NCBI GenBank assembly: GCA_016202965.1
Contig: JACQNQ010000039.1
Span: forward strand, 1 to 5,614
DNA from: Candidatus Zambryskiibacteriota bacterium
GTDB taxonomy: Bacteria > Patescibacteriota > Minisyncoccia > Phycocordibacterales > DATDWN01
Direction: 5' to 3'
DNA length: 5,614 nucleotides
Below, in pieces: positions 1-5,614 of this stretch. Under the pieces are notes generated by a model that did no database searches, was not told the origin of the DNA, and worked only from the letters and a program-made list of their open reading frames with translations. The stretch's first letter is position 1, and each line of letters begins with the position of its first letter. A program made the translations under genes and the position numbers.

Positions 1-1
1 A

Positions 2-119
2 ATCCCGTTAGAGGCCGCGGTCGCTACGGGATAATAGGCGATATATCGTCTAAATTATATTATTTATTAATAATTAAATTAGGCGGGAAGTGACGACTGC
101 GACCTGCCTCTAACGGAAT
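2..119. repeat. Inverted repeat framing the leader of the FKBP gene
   Basis: The left arm (2-15, core CCGTTAGAGGC at 5-15) is matched in inverse orientation by 106-119 (core GCCTCTAACGG at 106-116), 13 of 14 positions. After a 2-base offset the match continues as GGTCGC (19-24) against GCGACC (99-104). The left arm can also fold on itself, CCCGT (4-8) with ACGGG (26-30). Between the arms lie a small palindrome, CGATATATCG (39-48), and a very AT-rich stretch (51-82) with no open frame. The right arm runs into the ATG at 118, so a transcript starting in or before the left arm could hide the start codon in a stem. It could be a MITE-like repeat or a cis-regulatory structure; the sequence alone does not decide. 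The repeat is directly visible; its role is inferred. Confidence 0.6.
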
Positions 120-573
120 GACATCAAATCAAAAAGAATTAATAGCCGTTCTTGTGGCTATGTTTGTGGTAGGTTTCTTTTTTATATTTGGCCAGGGACT
201 TCTATCCGTATTTACCAATTATAAAATAGCGGAAGTGGTGCCGGAACAACAGAAAGTTTTAATAAAAGATACAGTTGTGGGAAACGGCAACATAGCTGTT
301 ATCGGCAACAGGATAACCGTAAACTATGTCGGCCATTTTAGCGACGGGAAAATCTTTGACTCTTCCATCGCTCGAAACGAACCATTCCAATTCGTTCTTG
401 GCGCGGGACAAGTTATCAAAGGCTGGGACGAAGGGATTGTCGGCATGAGTGTCGGAGGAAAAAGAACATTAACTATTCCTCCGGAACTTGGATACGGAGC
501 AAATGATTATGGGCCGATACCAGGCAACTCCACGCTTGTTTTTGAAGTGGAACTGTTGAAAGTGGAAAAATAG
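118..573 (+). CDS. Membrane-anchored FKBP-type peptidyl-prolyl cis-trans isomerase
   Basis: This 151-residue protein has one hydrophobic segment at residues 8-32, after a short N-terminus with a lysine, and then a single FKBP domain at about 45-150. FKBP active-site positions are recognisable: Y70 in NYVG, F80-D81, R86, V99-I100 and W103 in the VIKGW motif, Y126 in LGYGA, I134 and F142 in VFEVEL. The position of FKBP12 His87 carries a different residue, as in many bacterial members. FKBPs catalyse cis-trans isomerisation of Xaa-Pro bonds and help proteins fold. The N-terminal segment has no lipobox or clear signal-peptidase site, so it probably acts as an uncleaved anchor with the domain outside the membrane; this topology is inferred. 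The start at 118 is the only one that keeps the whole hydrophobic segment. It has no spaced Shine-Dalgarno, only CGGA touching the ATG. The stop is TAG. Confidence 0.93.
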   Translation: MTSNQKELIAVLVAMFVVGFFFIFGQGLLSVFTNYKIAEVVPEQQKVLIKDTVVGNGNIAVIGNRITVNYVGHFSDGKIFDSSIARNEPFQFVLGAGQVIKGWDEGIVGMSVGGKRTLTIPPELGYGANDYGPIPGNSTLVFEVELLKVEK

Positions 574-592
574 TCGATTTTTTCTTTATAAT
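563..592 (+). promoter_or_regulatory. Putative sigma-70-type promoter for the FIST gene
   Basis: A perfect TATAAT lies at 587-592, in the 33-base gap before the FIST gene. A weak -35 candidate, TGGAAA (563-568, four of six matches to TTGACA), sits 18 bases upstream, overlapping the end of the FKBP gene. Initiation about 7 bases after the -10 would fall near 599, leaving a leader of only about 8 bases before the ATG at 607. In an AT-rich genome TATAAT arises easily by chance, but its position suits a promoter for the signalling genes. Confidence 0.5.
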
Positions 593-606
593 TAACAAAA
601 TTATAT

Positions 607-1818
607 ATGGCAATAAAAGCAAGTGTCGGGGTCAATCAAGGAGATGATTCATATGCTGTAGGGGCAAATGCCTGTCAAGACGCGATAGAGCAACTTGGAG
701 ACAGCAGTCCGGATTTATTAGTTGTTTTTTCATCGGTTAAATATGACCAGGAAAAGATGCTTCAGGGTGTGCGGTCTGTTGCTCCAGGAGCCCTTCTTGT
801 CGGTTCATCCACATCCGGAGAAATTACTACCCAAGGTCCGCTCAGGGAGAAATCGGTCGCTATTATGGCTATTAAATCGCCGGAAGTGAAATATTTTGCC
901 GGTGTCGGAGAAAACATAGCCGCAAATCCCAGAGAGGCCGGCAAAGTTGTTGCCGATAAAGTAAAACGGCAAGTTAAAGAACAAGCCGGAGAAACATTAA
1001 AAACTTTTATGATGTTTCCGGATGTTCTTGCCGGAAACGGAGCGGACATTGTTCGCGGAGTGCTGGATTCTTTGGGAGAGCATTTTCCGGTAGTCGGCGG
1101 GGCCTCAGGGGATGATTTTGCTTTCAAAAAAACCTATCAATATGTCAATGACAAAGTTTACTCCGGGGCAGTGGTCGGTTTAGGGCTTGTCGGTAATTTT
1201 AAAATGGGTATTGGAGTCAAGCATGGCTGGATTCCAGTCGGCGAGCCGGCGACAGTTACAAAATCAGCCGGTTCTGTCATTCACGAAATTAACGGCAAGC
1301 CGGCCATCAGGATTTACGAAGATTATTTTGGCGAGGAAGAAGCCAAAGTTTTGCGTACGGAGACATTAGCCAAACTGGCCATCACATATCCTCTAGGCAT
1401 GAAAGTTGTCGGCAGTGACGAGCTCCTTATTCGCGACCCTATTACAGTAGACGAACACGGTTCTATTACATGCGCGGCTGAGATTCCAGAGGGCTCGGAA
1501 ATTCGTTTGATGGTCGGTAGTCGCAATGAGGCTATTCAAGTGGCAAGAACTGCGGCAAAAAGCGCCCTGGAGCAACTCGGCGGAAGTGCTCCGAAAGCAA
1601 TTATTATCTTCAATTGTATTGCAAGACAGAAACTTTTTGGAGATAAATCCGGCGATGAAATCAAAGCCATTCAAGAAATTATCGGTCCTCAGGTGCCGCT
1701 TATCGGATTTTATACCTACGGCGAGCAAGCTCCTCTTGGAGGAGAAGTGAAAAATATAGAAAGATGTAATTCGGCCTTTCACAATGAAACGGTGGTTATC
1801 TGCGCGCTTGCGGATTAA
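607..1818 (+). CDS. FIST-domain (FIST_N + FIST_C) signal-sensing protein
   Basis: This 403-residue soluble protein contains little besides a FIST sensor. The FIST_N half spans about residues 35-235, with a hydrophobic strand LLVVFSS (38-43), GSSTSGEI (66-73) and VVGGASGDD (162-170). The FIST_C half spans about 236-400, with IRIYEDYFG (234-242), the conserved FNC-AR element (335-340), GFYTYGEQAPLGG (367-379) and the closing FHNETVVICAL (391-401). FIST domains are proposed from family analysis to bind small ligands, possibly amino acids, and are usually fused to or encoded beside kinases, chemoreceptors or cyclic-di-GMP enzymes. Here there is no fused output domain, signal peptide or membrane segment, so sensing would be cytoplasmic. 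The kinase gene begins 4 bases after the TAA, which suggests joint translation and function. The start has no Shine-Dalgarno but gives a natural FIST N-terminus. The ligand cannot be told from the sequence. Confidence 0.9.
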   Translation: MAIKASVGVNQGDDSYAVGANACQDAIEQLGDSSPDLLVVFSSVKYDQEKMLQGVRSVAPGALLVGSSTSGEITTQGPLREKSVAIMAIKSPEVKYFAGVGENIAANPREAGKVVADKVKRQVKEQAGETLKTFMMFPDVLAGNGADIVRGVLDSLGEHFPVVGGASGDDFAFKKTYQYVNDKVYSGAVVGLGLVGNFKMGIGVKHGWIPVGEPATVTKSAGSVIHEINGKPAIRIYEDYFGEEEAKVLRTETLAKLAITYPLGMKVVGSDELLIRDPITVDEHGSITCAAEIPEGSEIRLMVGSRNEAIQVARTAAKSALEQLGGSAPKAIIIFNCIARQKLFGDKSGDEIKAIQEIIGPQVPLIGFYTYGEQAPLGGEVKNIERCNSAFHNETVVICALAD

Positions 1819-1822
1819 TGTT

Positions 1823-2665
1823 ATGAATGAAAAAAAAGGCACAGAGAAAATCGCAGAGCTGGAAAAATTACTAAAAGAACAACAACAAAACGCGCGTTTG
1901 CTTGTTCGTCGCGACCTTGAACTTTCTCGCGCTAATGAAAAATTACAGGAATTTGACGAAATCAAGTCAAATTTTATTTCTGTTGTGGCTCACCAGCTTC
2001 GTACGCCACTCTCTGGAATTAAGTGGACACTGAACATGCTTCTAAACGGTGACTTGGGACCTTTAAATAATGACCAAAAAACATTCTTGATAAAAAGTTA
2101 TGAGAGCAATAACCGTATGATAACTTTGATTAACGATATGTTGGATACTGACAGAATTCAGTCTGGCAAGATGCATTATGGATTTAGGTATATCAATATT
2201 ATAGACCTTTTGGATAATGTTTTATTTGAAATCAGTCCAGAAGCCACAAAAAGAAACATCTCCATAGAGTTTAAACGCAAATTAGAAAATTTGCCACAAG
2301 TGTATATTGACCCGGAAACGATGCGGGCAGTCTTTCAAAACTTGCTGGAAAATGCCATTAAATATACAATAGAAGGTGGCAAAATTATATTGGATGCGGA
2401 ACAAGTAAAAAATATGTTGCAGATATCAATTAATGATAATGGCATCGGCATTCCGGAAGACCAGAAGAAAAAGGTTTTTGAAAGATTTTTTCGGGGACGC
2501 AATGCTATTTTGCGCGAAACAGACGGGTCAGGACTGGGACTCTACATTGCTAAAACAATTGTGGAAAAAAACGGTGGAATAATATGGTTTGAAAGTAAGG
2601 AGAATAATGGAACGACATTTTACTTTACTGTGCCGATAAAAATAGAGGATGTAAAGAAAAATTAA
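1823..2665 (+). CDS. Soluble sensor histidine kinase (HisKA + HATPase_c)
   Basis: This 280-residue kinase is read from the ATG at 1823. An in-frame ATG at 1784 would add 13 residues, but only by overlapping the FIST gene, so the later start, 4 bases after the FIST stop, is preferred. Residues 5-47 are charged and heptad-like, a probable coiled coil. The H-box SVVAHQLRTPLSGIKW carries the phosphoacceptor H57. The ATPase domain has the N-box N173 and N177, the G1 box DNGIGIP (D205, G207, G209), the F-box FERFFRG (219-225) and the G2 box GSGLGL (235-240). All catalytic boxes are present, so it should be active. There is no transmembrane segment, PAS, GAF or HAMP domain, so input probably comes from a partner, most simply the FIST protein. 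The residue after H57 is Gln, where HisKA kinases commonly have Glu or Asp. The likely phosphate acceptor is the double receiver encoded 17 bases downstream. Confidence 0.93.
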   Translation: MNEKKGTEKIAELEKLLKEQQQNARLLVRRDLELSRANEKLQEFDEIKSNFISVVAHQLRTPLSGIKWTLNMLLNGDLGPLNNDQKTFLIKSYESNNRMITLINDMLDTDRIQSGKMHYGFRYINIIDLLDNVLFEISPEATKRNISIEFKRKLENLPQVYIDPETMRAVFQNLLENAIKYTIEGGKIILDAEQVKNMLQISINDNGIGIPEDQKKKVFERFFRGRNAILRETDGSGLGLYIAKTIVEKNGGIIWFESKENNGTTFYFTVPIKIEDVKKN

Positions 2666-2671
2666 TTTTAA

Positions 2672-2677
2672 TTTAAT
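2672..2677 (+). promoter_or_regulatory. Possible -10-like box before the double-receiver gene
   Basis: TTTAAT, one mismatch from TATAAT, lies in the 17-base gap between the kinase and receiver genes and ends 5 bases before the ATG at 2683. If used, the transcript would start at or beside the start codon. No convincing -35 is visible and the surroundings are almost all A and T, so this is weak on its own. It is listed because the geometry resembles that before uvrB. Confidence 0.25.
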
Positions 2678-2682
2678 ACGGA

Positions 2683-3504
2683 ATGAAAAAAATTTTAATT
2701 ATTGAGGACGATATTTTTTTGGGAGATGTTTTAGTGCAAAAGCTAGTGAAAGAAGGATTTGAAACAATCCTTGCTCGTGACGGCGCGGAAGGTTTTCAAC
2801 AAATTCGTTCCATAAAGCCAGACCTTATTCTACTGGATATTATTTTACCGAACATGAACGGCTATGAAATATTGGAAGCAAAGGCCAAAGATAACAACAT
2901 AGCCGACATTCCTGTTATTGTCATTTCCAATTCCGGCCAGCCAGTGGAAATAAACCGTGTTCTTGCTCTCGGTGTCAAAGATTACTTGGTCAAAGCCCAG
3001 TTTGACCCGGAAGAAATTATGGTCAAAGTTCGCTCACAGTTGCGCAAGAATGATACAACAAATGACAAACACACGTATGAAAATGAAAACACTGTGTCAA
3101 AAGGACAAGGTTCTAGTTTGGAAGGCAAAAAAATCATGTGGATAGAGGATGATAAATTTTTAAATGATATTATTTCTCGCAAACTTTCCAGTACAAAATG
3201 CACTTTCTTTCATTCCAGTGAAGGGGAAGAATCTCTAACAATGATTTCCGAAAAAATGCCGGACATTATTCTTTTGGACATTGTTCTTCCGGGTATGGAC
3301 GGGTTTGAAATTTTAAAAAAAATAAAAGCTGACAAAAAAACAAAACATATTCCTGTAATCATGCTTTCCAACCTTGGCCAGCAATCAAATAATGAAAAAT
3401 CAAAATCTCTCGGCGCCACGCGATTTTTGATCAAAGCGACCGTAACATTGGATGATATAATAGAAGAAATCAAATCGGTAATTGCCGAATCAGAAAAGAA
3501 ATAA
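2683..3504 (+). CDS. Tandem two-receiver response regulator without output domain
   Basis: This 273-residue protein is two complete phosphoreceiver (REC) domains, about residues 3-120 and 149-268, joined by a hydrophilic linker at 122-148. REC1 has the acidic pocket E8-D9-D10, phosphoacceptor D52, switch S82 and lysine K104. REC2 has E155-D156-D157, D199, S229 and K251. All matching residues lie exactly 147 apart, so the domains align without gaps, as expected for an internal duplication. Both sites look competent for phosphorylation. In each domain the active-site lysine is followed by Ala where most receivers have Pro. There is no DNA-binding, RNA-binding or enzymatic domain, so it probably acts by protein contact or as a phosphate relay or sink. 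It follows the kinase by 17 bases and is probably its partner. The start ATG is preceded directly by CGGA. Confidence in the domains is high; the output is unknown. Confidence 0.93.
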   Translation: MKKILIIEDDIFLGDVLVQKLVKEGFETILARDGAEGFQQIRSIKPDLILLDIILPNMNGYEILEAKAKDNNIADIPVIVISNSGQPVEINRVLALGVKDYLVKAQFDPEEIMVKVRSQLRKNDTTNDKHTYENENTVSKGQGSSLEGKKIMWIEDDKFLNDIISRKLSSTKCTFFHSSEGEESLTMISEKMPDIILLDIVLPGMDGFEILKKIKADKKTKHIPVIMLSNLGQQSNNEKSKSLGATRFLIKATVTLDDIIEEIKSVIAESEKK

Positions 3505-3514
3505 AAAGCGGATA

Positions 3515-3523
3515 TGGTATATT
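3515..3523 (+). promoter_or_regulatory. Putative extended -10 promoter element for uvrB
   Basis: TGGTATATT fits an extended -10 (TGn followed by TATATT, one mismatch from TATAAT) and lies in the 25-base gap between the receiver gene and uvrB. Extended -10 promoters can work without a good -35, and none is seen. The box ends 6 bases before the uvrB ATG, so initiation at the usual distance would fall on or beside the start codon, giving a leaderless or nearly leaderless mRNA. It would let uvrB be expressed separately from the signalling genes. No SOS (LexA) box was recognised nearby. Confidence 0.45.
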
Positions 3524-3529
3524 AGCGGA

Positions 3530-5614
3530 ATGAAATTTGTTATTAAAAAAGATTTCAATCCTGCCGGTGACCAGCCGAAAGCTATAAAAACTTTGGCGGA
3601 AGGAGTAAAAAGGGGTCTGAAACATCAGACTCTTTTTGGGGTGACCGGTTCCGGCAAAACTTTTACTGTTGCTAATGTCATAGAGGAAATTCAGAAGCCA
3701 ACTTTGGTTATTGCTCACAATAAAACTCTAGCTGCCCAGCTCGCCCAGGAATACCGCGAATTTTTTCCGCATAATGCCGTACACTATTTTGTTTCCTACT
3801 ACGATTACTACCAGCCGGAAGCCTACATGCCGATTTCCGACACATATATAGAAAAGGAAGCAATGATAAACAAAGAAATTGAACGGCTTCGTCATGCTTC
3901 CACTCAAGCTCTTCTCTCGCGCAAAGACGTGATTATTGTCGCTTCAGTCTCCTGCATTTACGGTCTTGGCTCACCTTTGGAGTATGAAAAAGTAAATTTG
4001 AAAATTGCCAAAGGACAGGATATTTCTCGAGCCGATTTTATTCGTCGCTTAATCTCAATTCATTTTGAGCGCACATCTGCAGACTTGTCTCCAGGACAAT
4101 TCCGGGCAATCGGCAATACGCTGGAAATTATGCCCGTCTCGGAGAAAGTAATTTACAGGATTGAAATTGTAGAAAATACAATAAAAGAAATTTTGCAAAT
4201 TGATCCAATAACTCGTTCAATTATTCAAAACCGAGCTTTTAACATTTTTTATCTATTTCCGGCAAAACATTTTATTTCAAGCGAAGAACAAGGCAAGCAA
4301 GCTTTTAAATCTATCAAAGCCGAACTGGCCATACGGCTAAAGGAATTGGAAAAAGAAGGCAAACTTCTGGAATCAGAGCGTCTGAAACGCAGAACGACAT
4401 ACGACCTCGCTTTAATCCGTGAAATGGGCTATTGCAACGGCATTGAAAATTATTCACGACATTTCTCAGGCAAACTTCCCGGAGAGCCGCCGGACACATT
4501 GCTTTCATATTTTCCGCACCTGCCTGCGCAGGCAGGCAAAGCTCCAATTGCGGACTTTCTGACTATCATTGACGAGTCTCACGTTACTGTTCCGCAGATT
4601 GCCGGAATGTATGAGGGAGACGCTTCGCGCAAGAAAACTTTGGTTGAGTTTGGATTTCGTCTGCCAAGCGCCAAAGATAACAGGCCTCTGAAGTTTGCGG
4701 AGTTTGAACAAAGGGTCAGCCAGACAATCTATACAAGTGCTACTCCGGCGGAATACGAAAAGGAACACTCACAGCAGATTGTAGAGCAAGTTATACGTCC
4801 AACCGGACTTGTTGATCCTATCGTAGAAGTGCGACCTATTGTCGGTTCTCCAAGGTCTGACTCTGAAATCTCACTTGGTGCGGGCGGCCTGCCTGCGCAG
4901 GCAGGCGCAGCAACGCGCTCACCGAGTGCGAGTTCAGAGTCTTCATATCCTGGTCAAATAAAAGATTTAATTGCTGAAATAGAAAAAGCAGTTAAAAAAG
5001 GCGGCCGAGTCATTGCCACAACACTGACTAAAAAAATGGCTGAAGACCTTGCCGAGTACCTTAAGGAAAAAAATATCAAAGCGGAATACCTCCACAGCGA
5101 TATAAAAACAATAGAACGGATTGAAATTCTAACAAATTTTCGCAAAAGGGTTTTCGATGTACTTGTCGGTGTTAATCTTTTGCGAGAAGGACTAGACTTA
5201 CCGGAAGTAACGCTTATCGGTATTTTGGACGCGGATAAAGAAGGATTTTTACGAAGCGAGACCTCTCTCGTACAGATTATAGGTCGTGCCGCTCGAAATG
5301 TTCTTGGAAAAGTTATTTTGTATGCCGATACCATAACCGGTTCCATGAAATATGCCATCGACGAAACGAACCGCCGTCGCGCTTTGCAGATGGCCTATAA
5401 TAAAAAGCACGGCATCACACCAAAAACAATTATCAAGAAAATCCACGATATCACAGACCAGCTTAAAAGCGAGCATCAGAAAACAGTGGATGAACTTCTG
5501 CTGCTGGACAAAAAACTTTTTGAAAAAGACCCAAAAAAACTGATTGCCCAAAAAGAAAAACAAATGGAGTCTGCCGTTAAAATTTTAGATTTTGAGTCGG
5601 CAGCGTTATTACGA
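3530..5614 (+). CDS. uvrB: Excinuclease ABC subunit B (UvrB), C-terminus cut by window end
   Basis: The frame is open for 695 codons to the last base. UvrB is the damage-verifying helicase of nucleotide excision repair: UvrA loads it onto the lesion and UvrC then incises. Landmarks are Walker A GVTGSGKT (37-44, K43), the tyrosine-rich beta-hairpin YYDYYQPEAYMP (90-101) that clamps DNA, the DEAD-type box DESH (348-351) followed by VTVPQIAGMY, LPSAKDNRPL, RPTGLVDPIVEVRP, GVNLLREGLDLPEV, DADKEGFLRSE and motif VI QIIGRAARN. The last residues (about 667-695) begin the UVR motif that contacts UvrC; probably only a few residues are missing. Two segments absent from typical UvrB interrupt it: about 8 residues around LPAQAG (331-336), just before DESH, and about 35 residues (roughly 441-475, with LPAQAG at 454-459) between EVRP and the helix starting QIKDLI. 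Both come from palindromic repeats and keep the frame. All helicase motifs are intact, so the protein is probably functional. The start has CGGA abutting ATG. Confidence 0.97.
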   Translation, partial: MKFVIKKDFNPAGDQPKAIKTLAEGVKRGLKHQTLFGVTGSGKTFTVANVIEEIQKPTLVIAHNKTLAAQLAQEYREFFPHNAVHYFVSYYDYYQPEAYMPISDTYIEKEAMINKEIERLRHASTQALLSRKDVIIVASVSCIYGLGSPLEYEKVNLKIAKGQDISRADFIRRLISIHFERTSADLSPGQFRAIGNTLEIMPVSEKVIYRIEIVENTIKEILQIDPITRSIIQNRAFNIFYLFPAKHFISSEEQGKQAFKSIKAELAIRLKELEKEGKLLESERLKRRTTYDLALIREMGYCNGIENYSRHFSGKLPGEPPDTLLSYFPHLPAQAGKAPIADFLTIIDESHVTVPQIAGMYEGDASRKKTLVEFGFRLPSAKDNRPLKFAEFEQRVSQTIYTSATPAEYEKEHSQQIVEQVIRPTGLVDPIVEVRPIVGSPRSDSEISLGAGGLPAQAGAATRSPSASSESSYPGQIKDLIAEIEKAVKKGGRVIATTLTKKMAEDLAEYLKEKNIKAEYLHSDIKTIERIEILTNFRKRVFDVLVGVNLLREGLDLPEVTLIGILDADKEGFLRSETSLVQIIGRAARNVLGKVILYADTITGSMKYAIDETNRRRALQMAYNKKHGITPKTIIKKIHDITDQLKSEHQKTVDELLLLDKKLFEKDPKKLIAQKEKQMESAVKILDFESAALLR
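4519..4537. repeat. Palindromic repeat copy 1, in frame inside uvrB
   Basis: CCTGCCTGCGCAGGCAGG (4519-4536) is a perfect 18-base palindrome, and with the next C it matches 4888-4906 over 19 bases. It is translated in uvrB as LPAQAG, and being palindromic the opposite strand reads LPAQAG too. Its forward frames contain no stop codon, hence neither do its reverse frames. Flanking TCCGCA (4513-4518) and TGCGGA (4549-4554) could extend the stem around an unpaired 12-base bulge, but that may be chance. It falls in the loop between the GEPP-TLLSYFP segment and the strand leading to DESH, where other UvrB proteins are shorter. Confidence 0.85.
4859..4941. repeat. Large nested inverted repeat (palindromic element copy 2) inside uvrB
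   Basis: Outer arms 4859-4880 (beginning GACTCTGAA) and 4920-4941 (ending TTCAGAGTC) are inverted copies over 22 bases with three mismatches. Between them sits the perfect 20-base palindrome GCCTGCCTGCGCAGGCAGGC (4887-4906). The whole could fold into one long hairpin in DNA or mRNA. It is noticeably richer in G+C than the surrounding gene. It has no stop codon in the uvrB frame and encodes a Ser/Ala/Gly-rich, probably disordered stretch. It looks like a short palindromic mobile element, comparable in concept to the Rickettsia palindromic elements found inside genes, though no relationship is claimed. The exact insertion ends are uncertain; from the protein the extra segment covers roughly 4850-4950. 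Confidence 0.8.

Noticed and set aside
566..583. AAAAAT / ATTTTT stem followed by T, as a terminator after the FKBP gene
   Set aside because: The stem has only A-T pairs and overlaps the stop codon; it is too weak for an intrinsic terminator.
1784..1822. Upstream in-frame ATG giving a 293-residue kinase
   Set aside because: It would overlap the FIST gene by 35 bases, and the 13 extra residues look like out-of-frame FIST sequence. The ATG at 1823, 4 bases after the FIST stop, is more natural.
1818..1826. TAATG overlap at the end of the FIST gene as a coupled start
   Set aside because: The ATG at 1818 is in another frame and meets TGA after two codons, so it cannot start the kinase.
1393..1965. 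A 190-codon open frame on the - strand
   Set aside because: It lies opposite the conserved FIST and kinase genes, its translation is rich in Ser, Arg and Phe with no recognisable domain, and it fits a shadow frame.
4519..4906. Two identical palindromes as a CRISPR array
   Set aside because: There are only two copies, the spacing is far too long, and both lie in the open reading frame of uvrB.
4954..5358. A 134-codon open frame on the - strand
   Set aside because: It lies wholly opposite the helicase motifs of uvrB and shows no domain; it is a chance antisense frame. The same applies to the shorter - strand frames at 4314-4547, 4505-4768 and 5249-5563.
3530..5614. uvrB as a pseudogene because of its insertions
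   Set aside because: The frame is open throughout and every helicase motif from Walker A to motif VI is intact.

Overview
The window is compact, AT-rich bacterial DNA with five genes, all on the + strand and separated by 4 to 33 bases. The layout suggests a small-genome lineage, most likely Patescibacteria/CPR and perhaps Parcubacteria. The basis is tight packing, no clear Shine-Dalgarno sequences, a soluble HQLRTP-type kinase, receivers ending in K-A instead of K-P, and a GC-rich palindromic repeat scattered even inside genes. This placement is inference: no rRNA or lineage marker other than uvrB is present. The standard genetic code fits. The four complete genes end in TAA or TAG, and no in-frame TGA interrupts any of the five conserved frames.

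Region by region: 1-117 is non-coding and bounded by an inverted repeat whose right arm runs into the first start codon. 118-573 encodes a small membrane-anchored FKBP-type peptidyl-prolyl isomerase. After a 33-base gap holding a consensus -10 box come three signalling genes: a FIST-domain sensor (607-1818), a soluble histidine kinase (1823-2665) and a protein made of two phosphoreceiver domains with no output domain (2683-3504). From 3530 to the end of the window runs uvrB, the nucleotide-excision-repair helicase subunit, open to the last base and cut inside its C-terminal UVR motif.

The FIST, kinase and double-receiver genes are best read as one cytoplasmic three-component signalling module. 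FIST would bind a small ligand, the kinase would pick up the signal through its N-terminal coiled coil, and phosphate would pass to one or both receivers. No DNA-binding or enzymatic output domain is present, so the final effector must lie elsewhere.

The most unusual features are two in-frame insertions in uvrB. Both carry the same GC-rich palindrome and both are translated as LPAQAG. The second palindrome lies at the centre of a larger imperfect inverted repeat of about 83 bp, which looks like a palindromic mobile element that inserted without breaking the essential reading frame. A second theme is the start context CGGA directly abutting ATG at three of the five genes, in two cases with a -10-like hexamer 5 to 6 bases upstream. 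This hints at leaderless or nearly leaderless transcripts.
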